This document shows positions 54,887 through 61,654 of a stretch of 64,000 nt of DNA, in pieces. Under the pieces are notes generated by a model that worked only from the letters and a program-made list of their open reading frames with translations, searched no databases and had not been told where the DNA came from. The translations under genes and the position numbers were made by a program. Source of the stretch: Sediminibacterium sp. TEGAF015. Its GTDB lineage: Bacteria > Bacteroidota > Bacteroidia > Chitinophagales > Chitinophagaceae. How positions within the stretch are numbered: position 1 is the first letter of the stretch; each line of letters starts with the position of its first letter. The stretch covers positions 2,976,501 through 3,040,500 of the forward strand of contig NZ_AP026683.1 of NCBI RefSeq assembly GCF_025997995.1. The letters run 5' to 3'.

Positions 54887-55441
54887 ATGAAATTGATATT
54901 TTTCGTTTTTGGTTTCTTTGCAGTTGTTGCTTCTCAAGCGCAACATGAAAATCATACTACTCCTGTAAGTTCTACCAATGCACAGGCTAAGAGTCCGCGC
55001 AAAACAGCTATGGCTCAAGTTGGAAAGAATCATGTACATATTGATTATGGCTCCCCTAGTGTACGTGGCAGAAATATATGGAATGGCTTGGTTGCTTACA
55101 ATCAGGTGTGGGCTACTGGTGCACACAAAGCCACATGGATTGATTTCTCAACTGACGTAATGCTTGAGGGTAAAAAAATCTCGAAAGGGAAATATGGTTT
55201 TTTCACTATCCCTGGTAAAGACGAGTGGGTGCTTATATTGAGTAAAGACTGGGACATGCATTTAGCGGATGCATACAAGCCTGAAAATGACGCATTCAGA
55301 ATTACAGTAAAGCCAACCATCAATAAGGATTTAACAGAAGCCTTAACTTATAAGGTTATTAAGAACTCTGATAAAGATGGTAGAATTGAAATGTCTTGGG
55401 AATACATCACTGTTGCATTGCAGTTTGAGAATCTTAAATAA
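54887..55441 (+). CDS. DUF2911-domain exported protein
   Basis: The 184-residue protein has a signal peptide (MKLIFFVFGFFAVVASQAQ) and one DUF2911 domain: VHIDYGSPSVRGRNIWNGLV, VWATGAHKATWIDFS, ISKGKYGFFTIPGKDEWVLI and a C-terminal IEMSWEYITVALQF. The family is common in Bacteroidota and has no known function; it looks like a small periplasmic beta-sandwich. TATTTTAG at 54859-54866 is a weak -7 candidate. It is framed on both sides by hairpin repeats, copy C starting 8 nt after its stop. Confidence 0.9.
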   Translation: MKLIFFVFGFFAVVASQAQHENHTTPVSSTNAQAKSPRKTAMAQVGKNHVHIDYGSPSVRGRNIWNGLVAYNQVWATGAHKATWIDFSTDVMLEGKKISKGKYGFFTIPGKDEWVLILSKDWDMHLADAYKPENDAFRITVKPTINKDLTEALTYKVIKNSDKDGRIEMSWEYITVALQFENLK

Positions 55442-55448
55442 GTTTTTT

Positions 55449-55525
55449 TGGGCGGAATAATTTTTTTCTTCGCTGCAATCCTTCTTCGAAGTATTAAATG
55501 CTCAGAAAAAAATTATTTCAGCCCA
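55449..55525 (+). repeat. Hairpin repeat, copy C (downstream of the DUF2911 gene)
   Basis: The core is 55474-55500, TGCAATCCTTCTTCGAAGT ending in TTAAATG, with an inner CTTCGAAG palindrome. The arms GGAATAATTTTTTTCT and AGAAAAAAATTATTT pair, closed outside by TGGGC/GCCCA. It starts 8 nt after the DUF2911 stop and could terminate that transcript. Its core equals that of copy E at 26 of 27 positions, in opposite orientation. Confidence 0.85.
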
Positions 55526-55689
55526 ATCTTCAATCTAATACTGTCTTTTAAGATTAATCAATTGCCTCGCTGATGCGTTCTGGGCAGTTTTTTATTTCTC
55601 TGAAAATTAGCTGACATGCATATTGATGCCGATTAATTAGCTTTCAAATAATGTGTGAAGAAATGATTTGCTTAAATATATTTTTCGAG

Positions 55690-55716
55690 CATTTAAAATT
55701 CTGAAAGGGAATTGCC
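55690..55716 (-). repeat. Hairpin repeat core, copy D
   Basis: Read on the minus strand the core is GGCAATTCCCTTTCAGAA ending in TTTTAAATG, 27 nt. It contains an inner AATTC/GAATT dyad, but I find no convincing complementary arms around it, so it may be a decayed or partial copy. The stretch 55526-55733 contains nothing else recognisable. Confidence 0.6.
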
Positions 55717-55733
55717 ATGTAATAGTAGATGCT

Positions 55734-55809
55734 TCACGAGTAAATTTTCCTGACGAGCATTTAATACTTCGAAGAAGGATTGCCGCGAGGAGGGGAAATT
55801 TACTCATGA
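55734..55809 (-). repeat. Hairpin repeat, copy E (at the 3' end of mqnD)
   Basis: Read on the minus strand the core (55758-55784) is GGCAATCCTTCTTCGAAGT ending in TTAAATG. Arms on the + strand are GAGTAAATTTTCC and GGGGAAATTTACTC, ten bases pairing perfectly at the outside, then imperfectly towards the core. The outer arm overlaps the mqnD stop codon (55804-55806), so the hairpin directly follows that gene. Confidence 0.8.
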
Positions 55810-56592
55810 GGTTAATACGTTTACCGCAGCAAGCCCGTCTTCTCCAAGGTCAAGCGAATAATCATTCACATAAAGGTCAATATGCTGCCGCATTACATCC
55901 TCACTCATTTCCTGCGCATGAGCTACAACATAGTCTGATACAGCCGGATAATTACTAAATGCGAATTCAATACTTTTTTTAATTAAGCTATCTACTTTTT
56001 TTACCAGAGCGGCATCCAGCGTTTTCTTTGCAATAATTCCACCCAAAGGGATGGGCAATCGCTTGGTTTGTTCCCAGTAATTTCCCAGATCAATTATTTT
56101 TCTTAAGCCCTTTGACTCATAAGTGAATCTGTTTTCATGAATAATTACGCCCGCATCTACTTCTCCGTTTAATACGGCGTTTTCAATTTCATGAAATACT
56201 TTGAACACTTTCTTTTTTGCCTTTGGATATGCCAGACTGAACAACAAATGTGCGGTAGTGTTTTCACCGGGTATGGCAATGGTCATTTCATTAATGGCGT
56301 CAGGGCTGTAATCCAATAATTTAGCTGGTTTGGTAATTAACAATGGACCAACCCCTTTTCCTAATGCGCCTCCGCTGTTGAGTAATTGGTATTGCTCTCT
56401 CACTTTACTCCAGACCCCATAACTAATTTTTGAAAAATCCATTTTGCCTGCAATGGCCCATTCATTCAGGGTTTGCACATCTTCGAGGAATACTTCAAAT
56501 ATGATTCCCTCTGTGTCAATTTTCTGATTGACCAATGCATCAAATATAAAAGTATCGTTGGGGCAGGGTGAAAAGGCCAGTGTACATTTCAT
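55804..56592 (-). CDS. mqnD: 1,4-dihydroxy-6-naphthoate synthase
   Basis: MqnD acts in the futalosine pathway to menaquinone, splitting cyclic dehypoxanthine futalosine to 1,4-dihydroxy-6-naphthoate. The 262-residue protein has the family start TLAFSPCPNDTFIFDALVNQ and FSKISYGVWSKV, a periplasmic-binding-protein-like fold with no signal peptide, and GPLLITKP and PLGGIIAKK. MqnA is a close relative, but PNDTFIF favours MqnD. The gene follows mqnB by 3 nt on the same strand, which strongly supports the pathway. Its stop lies in the arm of hairpin repeat E. Confidence 0.93.
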   Translation of the reverse strand: MKCTLAFSPCPNDTFIFDALVNQKIDTEGIIFEVFLEDVQTLNEWAIAGKMDFSKISYGVWSKVREQYQLLNSGGALGKGVGPLLITKPAKLLDYSPDAINEMTIAIPGENTTAHLLFSLAYPKAKKKVFKVFHEIENAVLNGEVDAGVIIHENRFTYESKGLRKIIDLGNYWEQTKRLPIPLGGIIAKKTLDAALVKKVDSLIKKSIEFAFSNYPAVSDYVVAHAQEMSEDVMRQHIDLYVNDYSLDLGEDGLAAVNVLTS

Positions 56593-56595
56593 AGG

Positions 56596-57264
56596 TTATT
56601 TCAACTGATATAGTTTATCAACGTATTGCAGGAGTGTTTTGTTGAGTAGCTCAATGCTCTCTTTCATCAGCCATTTGCTCTTATCTCTTTCGCCCACATA
56701 ATTGGATATGGCTCGGATTTGTATAAACGGGATGCCTGTTTCTCTACCAACATAGTGCAGGGCGGCACCCTCCATACTTTCTGTTACGGGGTTGTATTTT
56801 TTTTCGAGCTTTTTAATAAGGGTCTGATCAGTACTGATCTGGTTCACGGTTATCGCATCTACTTCTGGTAGTCCTAATAGGTTGTAGTTTTTTAACCAGG
56901 GGTTGGGGAGCTTTCTTTTTTCAAAAGGATGATAGCTGCTTTTCTCCAGCTTTAGATCGAATATATCTTTCCAATGTCCTTTTTCCATTACACCTGTATC
57001 ACCCAATTGCTCATTGTTGATGACCACGATTTTTCCGGGTGCTGTTTTTTTGTGAAAACTTCCTGCGATTCCTGCTTGGATAATTAAATCGGGCCTTTCT
57101 TCTATGGCAAGTCGGGTTAAGGCTACCGCAGCGGCTAATAATCCCACCCCTGACTGATAAAATTGTACTTTAATGCGCTGACTTTTGCCAGTGTAGAGAT
57201 CGTTGATCCCCACGAATGCCGGCATCCATTCTCCGGTGGTTGCTGCTGTAATTACAACTCTCAT
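56596..57264 (-). CDS. mqnB: Futalosine hydrolase
   Basis: MqnB removes hypoxanthine from futalosine. ATG 57264 gives 222 residues, starting MRVVITAATTGEWMPAFVGI; a longer upstream frame overlaps the divergent PTPS gene and is ignored. The nucleoside phosphorylase fold shows QAGIAGSFHKKTAPG, VVINNEQLGDTG and the substrate segment TESMEGAALHYVGRETGIPF, followed by IRAISNYVGERD. It is the first gene of an mqnB-mqnD pair, so the organism makes menaquinone by the futalosine route. Confidence 0.93.
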   Translation of the reverse strand: MRVVITAATTGEWMPAFVGINDLYTGKSQRIKVQFYQSGVGLLAAAVALTRLAIEERPDLIIQAGIAGSFHKKTAPGKIVVINNEQLGDTGVMEKGHWKDIFDLKLEKSSYHPFEKRKLPNPWLKNYNLLGLPEVDAITVNQISTDQTLIKKLEKKYNPVTESMEGAALHYVGRETGIPFIQIRAISNYVGERDKSKWLMKESIELLNKTLLQYVDKLYQLK

Positions 57265-57307
57265 AAACGTAAAGTTGACGAAAAACACGCAACTTTCTTC
57301 ATTTTTG

Positions 57308-57315
57308 TACCTTTG
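57308..57315 (+). promoter_or_regulatory. -7 promoter element of the first PTPS gene
   Basis: TACCTTTG is an exact TAnnTTTG match 16 nt before the ATG at 57332, in the 67-nt gap shared with the divergent mqnB. I see no TTTG at the usual 18-20-nt distance; the nearest TTG is 30 nt upstream. Confidence 0.6.
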
Positions 57316-57331
57316 CAAAAATTTTGAGCGA

Positions 57332-57739
57332 ATGGTGTACCTGACCAGACAAGAACATTTTAATGCAGCCCATAAATTATTCAATCCTGCCTGGAGCAAA
57401 GAACGCAATGAGCAGGTGTTCGGGGTATGTGCAAATGAGAACTGGCATGGGCATAATTATGACCTCTATGTTACTATTAAAGGTACACCTGACCCGGATA
57501 CTGGCTTTTTATTTGACGTAAAAGCCCTGAGCAAGCTCATCAAAACCCATGTGATTGACCATCTGGATCATAAGAACCTGAATATGGACGTGCCTTTTAT
57601 GGCAGGAAAAATGTGCAGTACAGAGAACTTGGCCATGGCTATCTGGGAGCAACTGGCCCCTCATTTGCCTGCTCCTGTACAGCTACACTGCATCAAACTC
57701 TATGAAACACCTCGTATTTACGTGGAATATTTCGGATAA
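57332..57739 (+). CDS. 6-pyruvoyl-tetrahydropterin synthase / QueD family, paralogue 1
   Basis: ATG 57332 gives 135 residues, MVYLTRQEHFNAAHKLFNPA; upstream codons lie within mqnB. The T-fold enzyme has zinc ligands His14 (in FNAAHKL) and His39/His41 (in WHGHNYDL) and the catalytic Cys33 in GVCANENWHGH. The Cys-x5-HGH spacing is that of eukaryote-like pyruvoyl-tetrahydropterin synthase, whereas E. coli QueD has Cys-x3-HGH. LDHKNLNMDVPF and STENLAMAIWEQL supply the rest of the site. It may make 6-carboxy- or 6-pyruvoyl-tetrahydropterin from dihydroneopterin triphosphate, the FolE product. Confidence 0.88.
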   Translation: MVYLTRQEHFNAAHKLFNPAWSKERNEQVFGVCANENWHGHNYDLYVTIKGTPDPDTGFLFDVKALSKLIKTHVIDHLDHKNLNMDVPFMAGKMCSTENLAMAIWEQLAPHLPAPVQLHCIKLYETPRIYVEYFG

Positions 57740-57770
57740 CTGTTAAACTGTCAGGGTGGTTTTGAGGCTG

Positions 57771-57802
57771 TTGTTTAATCATTTTGAATAATGTTTAAAC
57801 AA
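57771..57802. other. AT-rich hairpin after PTPS paralogue 1
   Basis: TTGTTTAA pairs with TTAAACAA, and inside it CATT with AATG, with a T-T mismatch and a TTGAAT loop. It lies 31 nt after the stop at 57739. No T-run follows, so it is at best a weak terminator. The rest of the 233-nt gap holds nothing I recognise. Confidence 0.35.
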
Positions 57803-57972
57803 ATGTCTTGCTTCTGCGTTATTATATCGTATTTCTGCCTTTTACGGTTGATTTGGTTTATGGTACGTAATTGGATAGGTTTACAGAACAATTCGTTTGG
57901 ACACTTGATCAGCACACTTCTGAAACAGTACCAAACTAATAAAAGTTCAGCGTAGCTCAAGAAGGATTTAAT

Positions 57973-58395
57973 ATGAACAACAACAGAATCACTGTCTTCC
58001 GTAAGGAACATTTTAATGCTGCCCACAGGTTGCATAATCCCACTTGGTCGGCCGAGCGGAACAAGGCAGTATTTGGTTTGTGCAATAACGAAAACTTTCA
58101 CGGCCACAATTACGAATTGATTGTGATGGTGAGTGGGGAAATTGATGCAGAAACTGGTTACCTGATTGATCTTAAAATACTGAGCGACTTAATTAAAGAT
58201 GAGGTGTTAAACCGATTCGATCATAAAAATTTAAACCTGGATACCCAGGAATTTAAAAACTTAAATCCAACAGCAGAAAATATTGCAGTGGTTATTTACC
58301 AATTGTTAAGAGCGAAGCTGGAAGAGAAATATACCTTAAAAATCAGATTGTATGAAACAGAACGAAATTTTGTCGAATATCCGACTGAATGGTGA
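57973..58395 (+). CDS. 6-pyruvoyl-tetrahydropterin synthase / QueD family, paralogue 2
   Basis: The 140-residue protein is a clear paralogue of the gene at 57332, sharing HFNAAH, NPxWSxERN and FGxCxNENxHGHNY. Zinc ligands are His18, His43 and His45, with Cys37 in GLCNNENFHGH, again with Cys-x5-HGH spacing. FDHKNLNLDTQEF and NPTAENIAVVIYQL complete the active site, and the C-terminal LYETERNFVEYPTEW contains the Glu that anchors the pterin. The 3' end overlaps folE by 44 nt, so it is translated with the enzyme that makes its substrate. Confidence 0.9.
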   Translation: MNNNRITVFRKEHFNAAHRLHNPTWSAERNKAVFGLCNNENFHGHNYELIVMVSGEIDAETGYLIDLKILSDLIKDEVLNRFDHKNLNLDTQEFKNLNPTAENIAVVIYQLLRAKLEEKYTLKIRLYETERNFVEYPTEW

Positions 58396-59074
58396 TAAAA
58401 TCGTTTTTAACGATGATGACTTGATTGACGAGATGGGAGATAATCATGTGAGTACTTCTGTAGATACTCCTATGGTTCCAACTGCTTTTGAAAAAACAGA
58501 TGCCGAGAAAATCGCTATCATTCAGGAGCATTTCAAAGTCATCATGGAAACCCTTGGATTGGATTTAACTGACGATAGTTTAAAAGGAACGCCTAAGCGT
58601 GTTGCTAAAATGTACGTGCAGGAAATTTTCAGCGGTTTAAATCCTGCCAATAAACCTGCTGTTGCTTTATTCGACAATAAATACAAGTACAATGAAATGC
58701 TTGTAGAAAAAAACATTTCTTTCTACAGCAACTGCGAACACCATTTTGTTCCCATCATTGGAAAGGCCCACCTCGCATATATCAGCAATGGTAAAGTAAT
58801 TGGTTTAAGTAAATTGAACCGCCTGGTTGAATTCTTTGCCAAGCGTCCGCAAGTGCAGGAACGTTTAACTGTACAAATTGCCAAAGAATTGCAGAAAGAA
58901 CTAGGCACGGAAGATGTAGCCGTTGTAATTGATGCCAAACACTTATGTGTTGCGAGCAGAGGTGTGGAAGATGATACTTCTTCTACCATTACTTCTTTCT
59001 ACGGAGGTAAGTTCAAAGAAGATAAACGCAAAGAAGAATTCCTTCGTTATTTAGAATTGAAGACTGAGTTTTAA
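58352..59074 (+). CDS. folE: GTP cyclohydrolase I
   Basis: FolE turns GTP into 7,8-dihydroneopterin triphosphate, the entry to folate, tetrahydropterin and queuosine. The 240-residue protein has LTDDSLKGTPKRVAKMYVQE, zinc ligands in SNCEHHFVPIIGKAHLAY and KHLCVASRGVEDD, and VIGLSKLNRLVEFFAKRPQV. The N-terminal 50 residues are a variable tail. The ATG at 58352 lies inside the preceding PTPS gene; an internal ATG near 58433 would shorten the tail but would still leave the catalytic domain whole. The overlap implies coupled expression with PTPS paralogue 2. Confidence 0.95.
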   Translation: MKQNEILSNIRLNGDKIVFNDDDLIDEMGDNHVSTSVDTPMVPTAFEKTDAEKIAIIQEHFKVIMETLGLDLTDDSLKGTPKRVAKMYVQEIFSGLNPANKPAVALFDNKYKYNEMLVEKNISFYSNCEHHFVPIIGKAHLAYISNGKVIGLSKLNRLVEFFAKRPQVQERLTVQIAKELQKELGTEDVAVVIDAKHLCVASRGVEDDTSSTITSFYGGKFKEDKRKEEFLRYLELKTEF

Positions 59075-59107
59075 AAAATCGTTTACTTTGCCATAAATTT
59101 TTAATTC

Positions 59108-60004
59108 ATGGCAAAGCACGCTTTTGTTTTCCCCGGTCAGGGAGCTCAGTTTTCTGGAATGGGAAAGAACCTGTATGATGCACATTCTTCTGTAAAAGAT
59201 TTGTTTGAACAAGCCAATGAAATACTTGGTTTTCGAATTAGTGATATCATGTTCACTGGTTCCGATGAAGCCTTGAAGCAAACTAATATTACTCAACCTG
59301 CTATATTTATTCACTCTGTAGCTGCATTCAAAACCATTGAAGGGGCTAATCCTGATATGGTTGCAGGCCATTCTTTGGGAGAATTTTCTGCTTTGGTTGC
59401 TAATGGAGTTTTGTCTTTTGACAAAGCTTTGCAACTGGTTAGTATTCGTGCGCAGGCTATGCAGAAAGCCTGTGAAGCCAATCCTTCTACCATGGCAGCT
59501 GTTTTAAATTTGCCTGATGAAAAAGTAGAAGAAATTTGTGCTGCTGTTCAGGCTGAAACAGGAGAAGTGGTGGTTGCTGCCAATTACAACTGCCCGGGTC
59601 AGCTGGTCATCAGCGGTTCGATTACTGCCATCGATCTTGCTTGTATTAGAATGAAAGAAGCTGGCGCAAAACGCGCTTTGGTACTTCCTGTTGGAGGTGC
59701 ATTCCATTCTCCATTAATGGAACCTGCTAAAGCGGAATTGGCAGCTGCTATTGAATCTGCTGTTTTTAATTCTCCATCTTGTCCTGTATATCAGAACACG
59801 GTTGCCAAAGCTGTTAGCGATCCTTTGGAAATCAAAAACAATTTGATTAACCAGTTAACTGGTGCTGTTAAATGGACACAGAGCGTTCAGGCAATGGTTG
59901 CTGATGGTGCTTCCAATTTTACTGAATGTGGTCCAGGTAAAGTTTTACAGGGATTGGTGGGCAAAATTGCTGGTGCAAGCGTTACTACAAGTGGCGTTAG
60001 CTAA
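59108..60004 (+). CDS. fabD: Malonyl-CoA:ACP transacylase
   Basis: FabD loads malonyl onto acyl carrier protein. The 298-residue enzyme has AFVFPGQGAQFSGMGKNLYD, the nucleophile Ser in VAGHSLGEFSALVANG, SIRAQAMQKAC, the catalytic His in GGAFHSPLMEPA and the C-terminal ECGPGKVLQGLVGKI. Length is normal. TTACTTTG (59083-59090), a 7/8 match to the -7 element, lies 17 nt before the ATG and a TTG 23 nt upstream of it, so the gene probably has its own promoter rather than reading through from folE. Confidence 0.95.
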   Translation: MAKHAFVFPGQGAQFSGMGKNLYDAHSSVKDLFEQANEILGFRISDIMFTGSDEALKQTNITQPAIFIHSVAAFKTIEGANPDMVAGHSLGEFSALVANGVLSFDKALQLVSIRAQAMQKACEANPSTMAAVLNLPDEKVEEICAAVQAETGEVVVAANYNCPGQLVISGSITAIDLACIRMKEAGAKRALVLPVGGAFHSPLMEPAKAELAAAIESAVFNSPSCPVYQNTVAKAVSDPLEIKNNLINQLTGAVKWTQSVQAMVADGASNFTECGPGKVLQGLVGKIAGASVTTSGVS

Positions 60005-60020
60005 TGTAGGGCAACCCCAA

Positions 60021-61187
60021 TTAATTCATCTTAAGTGCCTTGAGTACACCGTTGTCCCATACAGGTAAGACGGCTCTTGTTCCTGTTGTGTAGGAGGCGA
60101 TTCCGAATGTATCGTCGTAATCCCATACTGCCCAGCCTATACCAAATTTATTCAGATAGGTTGTTACATCTGATAAATATGTGATAATGCTTTCTGGGGG
60201 AGCTACTTTTTTGTGGACGCCAAACTCATTACAGATTACATCTACTTTTTTCTGTACACTCCAGTTGTATACCAGCTGCATCACTTTATTAATGGAGTCT
60301 GCTGCATACTGCTGTCTGCCATACCATTCTATCTGGGCTTTTGCAGACGGGTTACTGGCATTGGCTGCTAATGTACTTACATTACTGGGGCTGGCCGGAT
60401 AGGGTAAAAAACGCAATAAGGAATAAGGTCCGCTAATCCAGTCTGCTCCTTGGTGTGTGAAAGTAAATGGTTCGTAAAAATGAAAATTGTAAATAATTTT
60501 TTTCTGATTGATGATGGGCAGTTGTATTAACTCGCTCCAGCTGCCATAGTTTTCCGCAGTCACAATGATATAATGATTGGGAGCTGCTTCTCTGATAGAA
60601 CCAACAATCTGTTCCTGAAATGGAGCCCACCAGTTTTTATCAATTCCAGATACCAGTCTTTCTGCTCCAATATTCGGTTCATTCCAAATTTCAAAAAAGA
60701 GTCTACTGGTATCATATGCTTTGAAATGATTGGCCAGGTTTTTCCAGAATTGTCTGAAGGATTGTCTTGCCAAAGGATCAATCGCTAGTCTTGCTTCAAA
60801 ATTATCTCCATAAGGATGCATTTCAATGGTTACCGCAAGTCCGGCTGCCTGTATATTTTTTACTGCATTCTCTACATGAATCAAATTGGCTGTTTGAATT
60901 TCTTCAATTTTAGAACTACCACATAAAACAGAAGGCCCAATGGGAAGTCGCACATAGGTAAACCCTGCATCTTTTATTTGTTTGAAATGAGCACTGTTAA
61001 ATCGGATGCTGAATTGAGAGGGGTCAGAATAATCATTGAACCAGTTAGACAAATTAATGCCTTTTGCCAGCTTATCCACTGCCGTTCCCTTGGGGCCGAT
61101 CACCGGGTCTGGACTAGAGCCTGATTTGGTACAAGCAGTCAGCCAGATGGCGGTCATTAATAGTATGGTTGCAAAGTATTTATTCAT
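60021..61187 (-). CDS. GH5 glycoside hydrolase, lipoprotein
   Basis: The 388-residue protein has a lipoprotein signal with Cys19 in WLTAC. The GH5 barrel shows GINLSNWF, TYVRLPIG, acid/base Glu170 in FFEIWNEPN, NFHFYEPFTFTHQGADW and nucleophile Glu321 in VICNEFGVH. It shares the FYEPxxFTHQGADW stretch with the GH5 at 32355-33434, so the two belong to the same subfamily. It should sit on the outer membrane or periplasmic face and cut a beta-glucan or similar polymer. It is last in an operon with fabH, the PLP enzyme and the GNAT gene, only 5 nt after the GNAT stop. Confidence 0.88.
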   Translation of the reverse strand: MNKYFATILLMTAIWLTACTKSGSSPDPVIGPKGTAVDKLAKGINLSNWFNDYSDPSQFSIRFNSAHFKQIKDAGFTYVRLPIGPSVLCGSSKIEEIQTANLIHVENAVKNIQAAGLAVTIEMHPYGDNFEARLAIDPLARQSFRQFWKNLANHFKAYDTSRLFFEIWNEPNIGAERLVSGIDKNWWAPFQEQIVGSIREAAPNHYIIVTAENYGSWSELIQLPIINQKKIIYNFHFYEPFTFTHQGADWISGPYSLLRFLPYPASPSNVSTLAANASNPSAKAQIEWYGRQQYAADSINKVMQLVYNWSVQKKVDVICNEFGVHKKVAPPESIITYLSDVTTYLNKFGIGWAVWDYDDTFGIASYTTGTRAVLPVWDNGVLKALKMN

Positions 61188-61192
61188 TCTCC

Positions 61193-61654
61193 TTAATTGA
61201 TGCTACAATTGATCCATTCCGGATCAAAGTTGGCATTGTATTTTTTGTAAAAATTGATGGCTGGTTCGTTCCATTCCAATACCTGCCATACCATTCCTTT
61301 GAAGCCCTTCTCTTTACACTCTTCTATTAAACGATCAAAGAGTAGCTTACCAATATGTTTGCCCCTCATTTTTTCTGTAACCAATATGTCTTCTAGGTAC
61401 ATTCTTTGGCCTTTCCAGGTACTGTATCTTATGTAATAGAGTGCAAAACCATGTATTTCGTTGCTTCCATCGGCTTTTGTTTGTTCCGCCACAAATGCCC
61501 ACCATACAGGCTTTTCGCCGAATCCACTTTCAATAAAATGGTCCAGTGTTACTGTTACTTCATCTGGTGCTTTTTCGTAAAGGGCCAATTCCTTGATTAA
61601 TTCAAGAATTCTAGCGCAGTCTTTTGCTTCGGCTCTTCTGATTTGAATACTCAT
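61193..61654 (-). CDS. GNAT-family N-acetyltransferase
   Basis: The 153-residue protein has the GNAT fold: IQIRRAEAKDCARILELIKE, FALYYIRYSTWKGQRMYLED (strand beta-4/beta-5), the acetyl-CoA loop VTEKMRGKHIGKLLFDRLIE and EWNEPAINFYKKYNANFDPE. The order resembles the spermidine/thialysine acetyltransferase group (SSAT2-like), although the substrate here is unproven. Its ATG overlaps the stop of the PLP-enzyme gene by 4 nt, and the GH5 lipoprotein follows by 5 nt. Confidence 0.88.
   Translation of the reverse strand: MSIQIRRAEAKDCARILELIKELALYEKAPDEVTVTLDHFIESGFGEKPVWWAFVAEQTKADGSNEIHGFALYYIRYSTWKGQRMYLEDILVTEKMRGKHIGKLLFDRLIEECKEKGFKGMVWQVLEWNEPAINFYKKYNANFDPEWINCSIN

Noticed and set aside
55668..55958. 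96-codon + strand frame running into mqnD
   Set aside because: It consists of hairpin-repeat sequence plus antisense of mqnD; basic, low-complexity product.
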